A stretch of DNA of 64,000 bases from Putridiphycobacter roseus. Its GTDB lineage: Bacteria > Bacteroidota > Bacteroidia > Flavobacteriales_D > Crocinitomicaceae. Where the stretch lies: assembly GCF_003234935.1 (NCBI RefSeq), contig NZ_QKSB01000002.1, positions 248,001 through 312,000 on the forward strand, read 5' to 3'. Positions 17,283 to 26,585 of the stretch are shown here, in pieces (position 1 is the stretch's first letter; each line of letters begins with the position of its first letter). The translations under genes and the position numbers were made by a program. The notes under the pieces are model-generated. The model worked only from the letters and a program-made list of their open reading frames with translations. It made no database searches and had not been told where the DNA came from.

Positions 17283-17572
17283 TTTTATTGGTTTAAATAA
17301 TTACATTAAAACTGTAATTTGCGGTAAAAATAAAGAAAATGATGCGATAAAACACTGGGAAATTGTTTAGACGTATGTAAAAATCACCTATTAAAAGCAT
17401 AAGCTGCGAAAAATAAGTATTCGATTCTTTCCAAAAACCAATTTCTAGGTTAATCTTTACTTACGGTAAAGAGAAATTTTGTTTGAGATACAGATATGCC
17501 ATAAAATATGATTTGAATTGCCTACCCCTCCAAACAAAGGATGCATTATTTTTAGACTCCTCATTTTTGAAC
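17283..17572. other. intergenic region, no gene seen
   Basis: About 290 bp between the redoxin start and the terminator of the T9SS repeat-protein gene. I see no gene and no clear -7 element in either direction. Confidence 0.4.
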
Positions 17573-17610
17573 AAAAAAAAGCGGGGTTCACTTTCGTAAA
17601 CCCCGCCATA
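17573..17610 (-). terminator. intrinsic terminator of the T9SS repeat-protein gene
   Basis: A GC-rich stem, GCGGGGTT (17581-17588) with AACCCCGC (17599-17606). The eight A residues at 17573-17580 form the T-tract on the reverse strand. Confidence 0.9.
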
Positions 17611-17627
17611 AAAAAATCAAACTTAAA

Positions 17628-19397
17628 TTATTGAATCACTAAAGATTTAACTGTCGTTCCATTATCGTTTTTAATTTGGATAAAGTAGATTCCAGCTTTT
17701 ACATTTTCTAAAGAGATGGTAGTTTTAGATTCGTTAATGTTTCTTGTAAACACCACTTGACCTGCAGCATTTGTAACATTTAAAACGGTATTCTCTGTCA
17801 CTTCGTTCAATTCGATATTAAAAACACCAATCGAAGGATTTGGATAAATACTAAATGGTGTACTTTCGTTTTCAACACCTAAAGATCCAATTCTAACACA
17901 TTTTGAAACTTTAGTACAGTTGTCTTTAGTTACTTCACAAGCATAGTCACCATTTACTGAGGCAACAAAAGTCTGTCCTGTTTCACCTGAAATTGCAGCG
18001 TTTCCATTGTTACAGTCAATCCATTGGTAGGATGCCCCTGTTTCGTTTGCTTCAATAGTCAAAGCACTTACCAACGTAACAGTTTCATTTACCGTGTTAA
18101 TTGAAACCAAGTAAGTATTTACACTATCACAACCAGTAACATTTGTAAAAGACTCTATGTGGGTACCATTCGCAGTAAATAGGGTACCATCTGGTGCAGT
18201 CCATTCATCACAAGCCTCCACTACAATACTTTGATTTACACTTTCTGCAACCATAAGGTCTACATATAAAATACTATCACAACCATTTACTGAAGTGAAA
18301 TTCTCTATATAAACACCTGTCGCAGTATATACATTACCTGCATTTGAAGTATAAGATCCACCACAACTAGAAACAAAAATAGTTACACTATTATTATAAA
18401 ACATGGTTAAGGTAATGGTCATAATACTATCACAACCAACAGCGTTTGTTATCGTATCGTTAAATGTACCACTTTGTGTATGCTGAATACCACTTGGAGA
18501 AGTATACACATTACAAGCTGAAGTAGAAAATACATTAACAGAGTTGTTATTGGTTAAATTAATCGTAATCACACTATCACAACCAGCTGCATTTGGTATA
18601 GTATCTGAGTAAACACCACTAACGCCATAACTGTTATTCCCTGAAGGTGTCACATAAGTTCCACAAACAACTGGATTAATTGTACTGAAAGTGTTAGTTG
18701 TACTCAAGTTAATGGTGATTACACTATCACAACCTAAATGGTTTACAATGGTATCAGAATAAGTTCCTGCATCATGAAATACTGCTCCACTTGGTGCAGT
18801 ATAATAACCACAGCTCATAGGTGAAATAGTACTATAAGAAGGTCCTGCAGAACAATCAATAATATTAATTGTAAAATCAACCGCTGAACCCCAAGTAAAA
18901 GTAACACATGGCAGAGTTGCTCCTACACTTCCACTTTCTTGTTGAATTACCCGCATTCTCGTTTGTCCAATAGTTGCTGTCAATGGTACTGTAAAAGAAT
19001 AAGACGAAGACAATGGTATAGCAGCTGAAGAAACTGCGGTACTTCCTATTTCCTCTCCTGCGTCATCAAAATCCCCATCTTGATTAAAATCAATCCAAAC
19101 TTTACCATAACCAGTATAGTTACCACCACAGGTTCCATAAATAATATCTGCTGAATAAGGATTCCCTCTTTCCAAATCGGTACTGTGTGTTGCTGTTAAA
19201 TCTTCTAAACCAAGAAAACCAGGACACCCCGTGTAAGATATTGTGGAAGAATTTCCAATTAAAGTTACTGATTCAACATTTGAATCCCCCGTACTACTCG
19301 GACCCGCCGTGCAATATTGCGCAGAGGCATTTGTTAGTGAAAAAGTAAAACCTATCAAAGCGAAAGATTTTACGAATAAATTGTAAATTTTTTTCAT
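17628..19397 (-). CDS. secreted GEVED-domain protein with five Cys-pair repeats and T9SS sorting domain
   Basis: A 589-residue exported protein. The signal peptide covers about 1-26 (SLTNASAQYC). A GEVED domain (about 85-180) has VWIDFNQDGDFDDAGEEIG. Five tandem repeats of about 50 residues follow (about 182-432), each with a Cys about 27 residues before a GCDS motif; GCDS falls at 222, 272, 321, 372 and 422. An Ig/PKD-like stretch precedes the type A T9SS domain, which starts FSIYPNPSIGVFNI. It is probably surface-bound or released, perhaps adhesive. The gene is monocistronic with a strong terminator. Two phased CTGT arrays lie upstream. Confidence 0.85.
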   Translation of the reverse strand: MKKIYNLFVKSFALIGFTFSLTNASAQYCTAGPSSTGDSNVESVTLIGNSSTISYTGCPGFLGLEDLTATHSTDLERGNPYSADIIYGTCGGNYTGYGKVWIDFNQDGDFDDAGEEIGSTAVSSAAIPLSSSYSFTVPLTATIGQTRMRVIQQESGSVGATLPCVTFTWGSAVDFTINIIDCSAGPSYSTISPMSCGYYTAPSGAVFHDAGTYSDTIVNHLGCDSVITINLSTTNTFSTINPVVCGTYVTPSGNNSYGVSGVYSDTIPNAAGCDSVITINLTNNNSVNVFSTSACNVYTSPSGIQHTQSGTFNDTITNAVGCDSIMTITLTMFYNNSVTIFVSSCGGSYTSNAGNVYTATGVYIENFTSVNGCDSILYVDLMVAESVNQSIVVEACDEWTAPDGTLFTANGTHIESFTNVTGCDSVNTYLVSINTVNETVTLVSALTIEANETGASYQWIDCNNGNAAISGETGQTFVASVNGDYACEVTKDNCTKVSKCVRIGSLGVENESTPFSIYPNPSIGVFNIELNEVTENTVLNVTNAAGQVVFTRNINESKTTISLENVKAGIYFIQIKNDNGTTVKSLVIQ

Positions 19398-19513
19398 ATT
19401 TATTTAGTTATAGATTAAGGTTTGCCATTATTAATTCCCTTGTCCCTTTTTAGTTTATTCTTTTAGTTTAATGAAAAGAAAGTTAAAAATAGCTACCTAC
19501 AAATATTCAAAAC

Positions 19514-19557
19514 AAATCTGTGCTAATTCTGAATCAAATCTGTGTTAAATCTGTGTT
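19514..19557. repeat. CTGT array A: four 11-bp phased units
   Basis: Four consecutive 11-bp units at 19514, 19525, 19536 and 19547, core CTG at 19518, 19529, 19540 and 19551, each flanked by AAAT/AATT. Consensus AAATCTGTGTT; the second unit has CTGAA. The array lies about 120-160 bp upstream of the T9SS repeat gene, whose start is 19397 on the reverse strand. This spacing is what an OmpR/PhoB-type regulator recognises. Confidence 0.75.
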
Positions 19558-19620
19558 ATCGATCTATTATTTGTTAAATTCCCAACAAAGACTCTGTTTT
19601 ATTGTATTTAATGCTAGATT

Positions 19621-19662
19621 AAAAAAATAAAAAAAAGCTGTTCATATCTACGAACAGCTTTT
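19621..19662 (-). terminator. intrinsic terminator of the kinase/regulator operon
   Basis: AAAAGCTGTTC pairs with GAACAGCTTTT around an 8-nt loop. On the reverse strand the stem is followed by a long T-rich run (the A-tract at 19621-19636). It lies about 200 bp after the kinase stop, and array B sits between the stop and this terminator. Confidence 0.85.
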
Positions 19663-19748
19663 AAATCATCCTATATTATTATACGAAAACTCTTTAGCTA
19701 AATTATTAACCAAACTTTATTTTCTAACAATATGTAATAATAGCCATT

Positions 19749-19792
19749 CAATCTGTAGCAATTCTGTATCAATACTGTAGAAAATCTGTACT
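19749..19792. repeat. CTGT array B: four 11-bp phased units
   Basis: Four units at 19749, 19760, 19771 and 19782 with the core CTGTA at 19753, 19764, 19775 and 19786, exactly 11 bp apart. It lies 77 bp after the kinase stop codon and about 350-395 bp upstream of the T9SS repeat gene. The core is the same as in array A but the fifth base is A rather than G. Confidence 0.75.
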
Positions 19793-19868
19793 TTATAGCT
19801 TGTTTTGTTTAATTTCATACTTTTTTGAAGAATTGGAAGGATAATAATCTAATTATTCAAGCATTCAT

Positions 19869-21119
19869 TTACACGATTTTTTTTTGGATATGAAATGTGA
19901 TGGTATTACCTAATGATTCCACCTTTACGTGTAGTTTTGATATTTCTGCTATTCTTTCCACGATAGACAATCCAAGTCCTATTGAATTTTCAGTTTTACT
20001 ACTTTTATAAAAACGCTTAAAAACATTTGTCACCTCTACATTTTCGAAGGTTGTATTTTTTATAGCGATAGATTCACGTTCAGAAACTATTTCAATTTTA
20101 CCATTTTGAAAATTATGCTTAATAGCATTAGACAATAAATTATCCACTAAAATAGATAGTAAATAAAGGTCCATACTATGTTTAAAATCTTGTTTTACCA
20201 GCACAGAAATCGCAATATTTTTTTGTTTGATTAACAAATCAAGTTCTCCAATTTCTTTCAACATCAAATCTGTAACATTGACCACTTCTAATTTGTTAAA
20301 TTCTAAATTATCAATTTTCGTCAACAGCAATAATTTTTCTGTCAACAAGGAAACCCTATTTGCTGCTTGGTACACCTTATATATCCTTTTACGCACCCTA
20401 TTCGGCAGATCGTCTTGCATGATCTCCTCGATTTCAAGTCTAATAATGGCTAATGGCGTTTGGGTTTCGTGCGCTGCATTTTCAGCGTATTCTTTTAAAC
20501 TTAAATAGTCCGACAATATTTTATTAGTCATAAAATTCAACTCCTTATTAAGCATATTAAATTCGTCCACATCTGATGGATCAAATTTTGGAAACGTTTC
20601 ATCACCTAGGGATATTTTTTTTAATTTATCGATACTATTGAAAAAAGGTTGCCATATTTTGTTTTGCATTTTCCAGAAGAATATTTGAAAAATAATAGCC
20701 GAAAAAACAATAAATATTAGTATCACAGTTACCATCACATACACCATATGCTTTCTTTCAACAAGAGATTGTTTTACATAAATTAAATAATGGATGCCAT
20801 TAATTTTTTTAATGGTTGTTAGTGTTCTAAACTCTCTATTTTTGTTCAAAAAGGGATCAAGTATCACTTCATTTTTCACACTTTGAGAAATTGCTATAGA
20901 ATCTGACACGACCCTAAACCCGGCAAATGGACTTATTTTATAAGATAGGTAACCATTTTCTATTAAGTTGGCTATTTTACTTTCATCTAACATTAATTTT
21001 TTATCAATTTCTCTCTCCAAGAAAAAATTAAAGCTAAAATACATGATTAATAAAGCAAATGGCGCTGCAGTTAGTGTAATGATAAACTGAATATTAGTTA
21101 CCTTTCTATTCAGTTTCAT
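19869..21119 (-). CDS. two-component sensor histidine kinase
   Basis: A 416-residue kinase with two transmembrane segments (about 13-33 and 126-149), a small periplasmic loop (about 92 residues), a HAMP-like linker, HisKA with H217 in AAHETQTPLA, and HATPase_c with NLLSNAIKHN and GLGLSIVERI. The loop is too short for a known sensor fold. Its start overlaps the response-regulator stop by 4 bp, and the pair ends at the terminator at 19621-19662. Confidence 0.92.
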   Translation of the reverse strand: MKLNRKVTNIQFIITLTAAPFALLIMYFSFNFFLEREIDKKLMLDESKIANLIENGYLSYKISPFAGFRVVSDSIAISQSVKNEVILDPFLNKNREFRTLTTIKKINGIHYLIYVKQSLVERKHMVYVMVTVILIFIVFSAIIFQIFFWKMQNKIWQPFFNSIDKLKKISLGDETFPKFDPSDVDEFNMLNKELNFMTNKILSDYLSLKEYAENAAHETQTPLAIIRLEIEEIMQDDLPNRVRKRIYKVYQAANRVSLLTEKLLLLTKIDNLEFNKLEVVNVTDLMLKEIGELDLLIKQKNIAISVLVKQDFKHSMDLYLLSILVDNLLSNAIKHNFQNGKIEIVSERESIAIKNTTFENVEVTNVFKRFYKSSKTENSIGLGLSIVERIAEISKLHVKVESLGNTITFHIQKKIV

Positions 21120-21811
21120 TCACTAATAAATTTATATCCCATGCCATACACACTTTTAATATAGTTTTTGCCACTTAACCCTTCTATTTTTTTGCGTAAA
21201 TTTTTGATGTGGGTATATATGAGGTCAAAATTACCCATTAAATCTGATTGACTTTCCCACAGATGATTCGATATGGACTCCTTAGATAAAACTCTTCTTT
21301 GGTTATTGATAAAGTAAACCAGTAATTGAAATTCTTTTTGTGTAAGTGGTAATTCTATTTCATTTACAGTCACCGATTGTTCATCTAGGTTAATATAAAT
21401 TTCTTTGAATTTTAAGCCGTTGCTTTCTCTACCTTGCCTTCTTCTATAAATGGCTTTAATTCTTGAATTAAGCTCTGCAATATGAAAGGGTTTGGTCATA
21501 TAATCATCCGCTCCTAAATCTAATCCTAGTAATTTGTCATCCAAAGAGTTTTTAGCGGATAAAATAAGGATACCCAAATCTTTTTGATTTGTCTTCATGA
21601 CTTTAATCAAATCGAGACCATTTCCATCAGGTAAACCACTGTCTAATATAACAAAGTCAAATTTATGATCAATCAATTTATCTTCTGCATCAAACTTATT
21701 TTTTGCCACTTGTACTTGGAAACCTTCTTCTGTAAAAAAAACGCGCATGGACTCCTGTAAATCCATTTCATCCTCTACAATTAAAATACTTCTATTTTCG
21801 TAGTCCACCAT
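21116..21811 (-). CDS. OmpR/PhoB-family response regulator
   Basis: A 231-residue regulator with the receiver domain acidic pair E13/D14, phosphoacceptor D57 (VILDSGLPDG) and K107 (MTKPF), followed by a winged-helix domain (about 130-231, ending SVYGMGYKFISE). It is translated with the adjacent kinase (4-bp overlap). Members of this family bind direct repeats at 10- or 11-bp spacing, so it is the natural candidate to bind the two CTGT arrays downstream of the operon. A 20-bp palindrome upstream may serve autoregulation. Confidence 0.92.
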   Translation of the reverse strand: MVDYENRSILIVEDEMDLQESMRVFFTEEGFQVQVAKNKFDAEDKLIDHKFDFVILDSGLPDGNGLDLIKVMKTNQKDLGILILSAKNSLDDKLLGLDLGADDYMTKPFHIAELNSRIKAIYRRRQGRESNGLKFKEIYINLDEQSVTVNEIELPLTQKEFQLLVYFINNQRRVLSKESISNHLWESQSDLMGNFDLIYTHIKNLRKKIEGLSGKNYIKSVYGMGYKFISE

Positions 21812-21837
21812 TAATTTACCGTTATATTTTTTCCTTT

Positions 21838-21857
21838 GTTATCTTTTTAAAGATAAC
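21838..21857. promoter_or_regulatory. 20-bp palindrome upstream of the response-regulator gene
   Basis: GTTATCTTT and its exact complement AAAGATAAC are separated by TT and end 27 bp before the regulator ATG at 21811. This is a candidate operator of the kinase/regulator operon; the regulator that binds it is unknown. Confidence 0.5.
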
Positions 21858-21866
21858 AATATAACA

Positions 21867-21905
21867 CCAAAAAGAGCGACCACCTATCAAGGAAATCGCT
21901 CTTTT
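21867..21905 (-). terminator. intrinsic terminator of the efflux operon
   Basis: AAAGAGCGA (21871-21879) pairs with TCGCTCTTT (21896-21904); on the reverse strand a T-run follows. It is placed 23 bp after the RND pump stop. Confidence 0.85.
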
Positions 21906-21927
21906 ATAAATCAATTTATTAAAAATC

Positions 21928-24900
21928 TTAAAGATTAGTTCGCATAGGCGTTTTAAAAATTTTATACAGCCAAATTTTAAATTGAAAGAATAATAAATAC
22001 ATGGCAGGAATAACTACTAAAGTTAAGAAGGTGGCAAATGTCAAACCAAAAATAATGGTAGTAGACATTGGACCAAAAAAGTTATTGTTATCACCACCAA
22101 AGTAGATATCTGGATCATAATTATGCAAAAAGCCTGCAAAATCAATATTAAATCCAGTAGCTAGAGGAACTAAGCCTAAAACTGTAGTAATAGCGGTTAA
22201 CAAAACAGGTCTTAATCTCGTCTTTCCTGCTTCAATAATTGCTTTAGTTACATCAGCTTTTGAAAGGGATTCAAATTCACCTAACCCCAATTCCTCTCTT
22301 TTTTCTACCCTTAACAAGTTGGTATAATCAATTAATACAATGGCATTATTTACCACTACCCCTGCAAGGGATATGATACCAATCATGGTCATCATAATAA
22401 CAAATTCTAATTGGAAAATTACCTCTCCTAACAATACCCCGATTAAACTAAACACTACTGCAAATAAAATAATTACTGGTGTTGAGAAAGAGTTAAACTG
22501 TCCAACAATTACAATTAAAATTAAGAAGACAGCAATTAACAATGCTTTTGATAAAAAGGCCATTTGTTCTGCTTGTTCTTCTTGTTGCCCTGTAAATTTA
22601 TAGCTTACACCATCAGAGATCAATCCTTCTGTTTCAAAGTCAGCCAATAAACCTTTCAATTCATTCACCACTTCCGTATCATTAAAACCTGGATCAACAT
22701 TTGAGGTAATGGTTACAATTGGCACTAAATCTTTATGAATAACCTGACTATAAGTATTAGTTGGTGTAGGATTTGCTACCAAAGAACGAATTGGTATTCT
22801 CAACATTTGCCCTTTATTATTTCTAAAAATCAATTTTTGATCTAAAAGCGCATCTATATTATCTCTTCCTTCTTCATCAAACCTCAAGTTAATATCATAA
22901 GTTTCATCTCCTTCTTTAAAAGTAGAAATGTCTTTACCAAAAAGGGAAGTTCGAATAGCCATTGCAATTTGACCAGTAGAAGTATTAAATAACCTTGCTT
23001 TATCCCGGTCTATTTTAATTTTCAATTCTGGCTTTCCTGTCTCTACATCCATAGAAAGTTTTTCAACCCCTGAAACATTCTTTCTTTCTAAGAAAGTTTG
23101 AATTTTCATTGCTTCGGCAATAATTTCATTGTATTTTTTTTCACCAGTAACTTCAATTGAAATAGCGGAACCAGAAGGTGGTCCATTTTCATTTTTAGCA
23201 ACGGTTATTTTTACATCCGCAGGGAATTTATGTCTTAAACCTTCTGTTATTTTTTTCAATAAATCAGAGGTATTGTATTCACCACGATTTTTAAACTCTG
23301 CAAAATTCACAGAAACCCTAGCTTTATGAGGTGTATTCCCCATAGAAATACCACGGCTTGGATCACTTGCGCCATCCCCTACTTGGGCAATTACAGATTG
23401 AACGATATGTTGGAAATGAGGCATACCAACAGTATCTTTTATCTCATCCGGCAATATTTCATTCATGATTATTTTTTCTACCTCCGTCGTGATACGGTTT
23501 GTTTCTTTGATATCGGTCCCAATAGGCATTTCAATAAATACATTGGCATAATTAGGTTCACTTTCCGGAAAGAACAATACTTTGGGAGGGAAAATAGACA
23601 AAAGAATACCAGAAAATATAAGGAGGAAAAAAGTGCCAATGAACACCCATAAAGCCCTTCTCTTTTTAATTGCTGCTGTTAACATTCTTTCATAAGCACT
23701 TTCTAATATTGGTAAAAATTTATTTTGAAACCAAGTAGCTGCAGGACTTAGGAAAAAGTGATTGAACATCACAAACAAACCAGCAAAAATTAATACGTTC
23801 GCTAAAAATAAACTTACGGTAAAAAATAATATACCGAGTAAGATTAAAATACCACCTACAATTACAGTTCTTTTGTGCGACTTGCCTTCATTATCCGATT
23901 CAAGTTTCATCCAAACAGCAGTAAAAACAGGATTAATTACCAAGGCAACAAAAAGAGATGAACCTAAGACGATAATTAAAGTAATGGGTAAATATTTCAT
24001 GAATTCCCCCATGATACCAGGCCAAAATGCCAAAGGAATAAACGCGGCTAAGGTAGTAGCTGTAGAAGCAATAATAGGCCAAGCAACTTCACCTACCCCA
24101 TATTTTGCAGCTTTAAAAGAATCCATTCCATCATCCATCAAACGATAAATATTTTCCACCACTACAATTCCATTATCGACCAACATTCCTAAGGCCAATA
24201 CCATAGCAAACAATACCATGGTGTTTAAGGTAATCCCCATTCCATTTAATATCATAAAAGACAATAACATAGACAATGGGATAGCTACGCCAACAAATAA
24301 GGCATTTCTAATTCCTAAAAAGAACAATAACACGCCTACTACCAATAGAATACCAAAGTATATTGAATTTTCCAAGTTGGAAACCATTTCTCTAGTTTTA
24401 TCCGACTGGTCATTAGTTACTGAAATTTTAATATCCGAAGGAATTACTTTTTCAATTTTTAAATTTGCTAAAATCTCCATGATTTTATCAGAAGCATCTA
24501 ATAAGTTCTCTCCACCTCTTTTCTTTACATCTAGCATTACAACGGTTCTACCGTATTCTCTCGCATAAGAAGATGTATCAGAATCTGCAAAAGAAACCTT
24601 GGCCACATCTTTTAAATAAATAGGCTTATAATCGTCTTGCTTAATGATGATATTTTCAATTTCTTGGGCAGACTTGAACTCCCCTTCAATTTGAATGGTT
24701 CTTTTGGTATTGCCGTCTTGCATTTCACCACCAGACATGGTAATATTTTCTCCGTTGATGGCATTTTCAACAGTCGTAAAAGATACATCAACAGCTTCGG
24801 CCTTATAACGGTCCAATTCAATTTTCATTTCTTTTTCCTGAACACCACGAATATCTACTTCAGAAATTTCGGTCAAATCTTCAATTTTTTCCTCAATAAC

Positions 24901-25407
24901 TTCACCATAATCTTTTAATTGCTCCGTAGAATAATCCCCAGAAAGATTAATATTCATGATCGCCATTTGAGACATATCCAATTCAAAAATATTCGGCTCG
25001 ACGGGTAAATCGGAAGGAAATTCTTTTTTAGCCCTAGCTTTATCTACTGCATCTTTTACATCTTGTAAGGCATCTTTTGCCGTAACATTAAAGTTGAACT
25101 TGGTAGATATAGTAACATAACCGTTGATAGAAGTTGAAGTAATCTCATCTACATCATCAATAGAATTTAGTTCCTTTTCAATTGGGTCGGCAATTTTATC
25201 TGCAATAATCTCAGGGGAGTTACCTGGATAGGCAATACCTACATATATTTCTGGGATTTGTAATTCAGGAAAGTTTTCTTTTGGCATGCTTGTATAAGCA
25301 CCAATACCTGCTACAAAAATTATAAAGGATAATAAATAGACCGTTTTTCTATTATTTACAGCCCAAGTAGTTAATCCAAATTGTTTTTTATCTTTCTTTT
25401 CTTCCAT
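21928..25407 (-). CDS. RND efflux transporter permease
   Basis: A 1159-residue inner-membrane pump of the HAE1/HME RND superfamily. It has the usual 12 membrane segments with two large periplasmic loops, VNNAIVLIDYTNLL near the C-terminal half and LALGMLVDNGIVVVENIYR in the first half, which supplies the proton-relay acidic residues. It drives export with the MFP and TolC-like proteins encoded just upstream. It is about 100 residues longer than AcrB, with extra sequence between the halves. The substrate, metal or organic, cannot be told. Confidence 0.93.
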   Translation of the reverse strand: MEEKKDKKQFGLTTWAVNNRKTVYLLSFIIFVAGIGAYTSMPKENFPELQIPEIYVGIAYPGNSPEIIADKIADPIEKELNSIDDVDEITSTSINGYVTISTKFNFNVTAKDALQDVKDAVDKARAKKEFPSDLPVEPNIFELDMSQMAIMNINLSGDYSTEQLKDYGEVIEEKIEDLTEISEVDIRGVQEKEMKIELDRYKAEAVDVSFTTVENAINGENITMSGGEMQDGNTKRTIQIEGEFKSAQEIENIIIKQDDYKPIYLKDVAKVSFADSDTSSYAREYGRTVVMLDVKKRGGENLLDASDKIMEILANLKIEKVIPSDIKISVTNDQSDKTREMVSNLENSIYFGILLVVGVLLFFLGIRNALFVGVAIPLSMLLSFMILNGMGITLNTMVLFAMVLALGMLVDNGIVVVENIYRLMDDGMDSFKAAKYGVGEVAWPIIASTATTLAAFIPLAFWPGIMGEFMKYLPITLIIVLGSSLFVALVINPVFTAVWMKLESDNEGKSHKRTVIVGGILILLGILFFTVSLFLANVLIFAGLFVMFNHFFLSPAATWFQNKFLPILESAYERMLTAAIKKRRALWVFIGTFFLLIFSGILLSIFPPKVLFFPESEPNYANVFIEMPIGTDIKETNRITTEVEKIIMNEILPDEIKDTVGMPHFQHIVQSVIAQVGDGASDPSRGISMGNTPHKARVSVNFAEFKNRGEYNTSDLLKKITEGLRHKFPADVKITVAKNENGPPSGSAISIEVTGEKKYNEIIAEAMKIQTFLERKNVSGVEKLSMDVETGKPELKIKIDRDKARLFNTSTGQIAMAIRTSLFGKDISTFKEGDETYDINLRFDEEGRDNIDALLDQKLIFRNNKGQMLRIPIRSLVANPTPTNTYSQVIHKDLVPIVTITSNVDPGFNDTEVVNELKGLLADFETEGLISDGVSYKFTGQQEEQAEQMAFLSKALLIAVFLILIVIVGQFNSFSTPVIILFAVVFSLIGVLLGEVIFQLEFVIMMTMIGIISLAGVVVNNAIVLIDYTNLLRVEKREELGLGEFESLSKADVTKAIIEAGKTRLRPVLLTAITTVLGLVPLATGFNIDFAGFLHNYDPDIYFGGDNNNFFGPMSTTIIFGLTFATFLTLVVIPAMYLLFFQFKIWLYKIFKTPMRTNL

Positions 25408-25419
25408 TGTGGTGGTTGC

Positions 25420-26559
25420 TTACTGTAATTTAACTTTATCTTTTTCTGTAATACCTTTACCTCCAGCTAACACAATTCTTGAATTCTCTTCAATTGAATT
25501 TTTTTCTTTTGCTTCAATCGCTGCTTGGCCTTTATAAGAAGATAATATATGGATATATACCTTTTTTACGCTGTAGAAATCACCATCACTAGCAGTCAAA
25601 ACGTATACATAATTATTATTTTCAGTATCTTGAAGAATGGCATTTTTAGAGACCACCAAAGCAGAATCTAATTTAAAATCTGTAATATTCAACTTCACCA
25701 ATTGATTTGGTAATAACAGTTTTTCTCCAGTATTTTTCAACTTTACCTGAACCCTAAACGTCCTGTTTACTTCATCAATATAATTACCAATATAACTAAT
25801 ATTAGAATTTATACTGTAGTTTTTATAGTTTGGAAAACTAATACCGACAGGTGTCCCCACCTCTATGGTTCCCAAATAATTTTCAGAAACAGAAGCCGTA
25901 ATTCTCATGTCCGTATTATTCACTAAACGAATAAGCGGTGAAGCAGGAGAGGCCATTTCTCCAGTATGTGTAAAAATCTGATCTACTATTCCAGAAAACG
26001 GTGCACGAACCACTGTTTTTCCTTTTTGTGCCTCCAAACTTCTTAATTTAGAGTTCAAGGAATTTTTTTGATTCTTTGCTTGCTCCAACTCTATTTCGGT
26101 ACCCAAGCCTTTTTTACTTAATTCTACTTGTTTATTGTACATAAAATTGGCCAATTCCAAGCCTGTTTTCAATTCCGCAATAGAAGTCGAAATAATTTCA
26201 GAATCAATAATCACCAATGCTTGTCCTTTAGACACTTTTTGCCCTTCTTTTACATTCACTTTTTTGATCACACCATTTGCTTCTGCATTCAGCATCACAT
26301 TTTGATCCGTTTCCACTTCTCCTTGAATTTCTACTTTATGGCTGAATTTTTCTTTTCGAACAGACTCCGTAGTCACCAATAAGATTACTTCTTTTTTAGT
26401 AGTATCTGCCGCTGCTATTTGTTCATTGACAATGGAAAGATTTGCTTTTAAGGAGTCCCGTTTTGATATTAAATCAGTCAGCACAGGATTTTCACTTGAT
26501 GAAGTGCCGCAGGCAGCCATTACAATAATTAAGCCTGTTAAAATGATAATTTGTTTCAT
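25420..26559 (-). CDS. RND periplasmic adaptor (MFP) lipoprotein
   Basis: A 379-residue adaptor. The lipoprotein signal has lipobox MAAC at residue 17. A coiled coil follows (about 130-175), with the flanking lipoyl halves (AEANGVIKKVNVKEGQKVSKGQ and FSGIVDQIFTHTGEMASP) and a beta-barrel domain. It links the inner-membrane RND pump to the TolC-like channel. It lies 12 bp before the pump gene. Confidence 0.92.
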   Translation of the reverse strand: MKQIIILTGLIIVMAACGTSSSENPVLTDLISKRDSLKANLSIVNEQIAAADTTKKEVILLVTTESVRKEKFSHKVEIQGEVETDQNVMLNAEANGVIKKVNVKEGQKVSKGQALVIIDSEIISTSIAELKTGLELANFMYNKQVELSKKGLGTEIELEQAKNQKNSLNSKLRSLEAQKGKTVVRAPFSGIVDQIFTHTGEMASPASPLIRLVNNTDMRITASVSENYLGTIEVGTPVGISFPNYKNYSINSNISYIGNYIDEVNRTFRVQVKLKNTGEKLLLPNQLVKLNITDFKLDSALVVSKNAILQDTENNNYVYVLTASDGDFYSVKKVYIHILSSYKGQAAIEAKEKNSIEENSRIVLAGGKGITEKDKVKLQ

Positions 26560-26585
26560 TGTTGTATAGTTAATGGTAATTGTAT

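Noticed and set aside
19514..19792. CRISPR array
   Set aside because: The units are 11 bp with no spacers, much shorter than any CRISPR repeat, and no cas gene is near.
23762..24148. 128-codon frame on the + strand, with others at 23326, 24218 and 24637
   Set aside because: All lie antisense in the RND pump gene, which has a full set of family motifs. The frames have no promoters and no recognisable domain.
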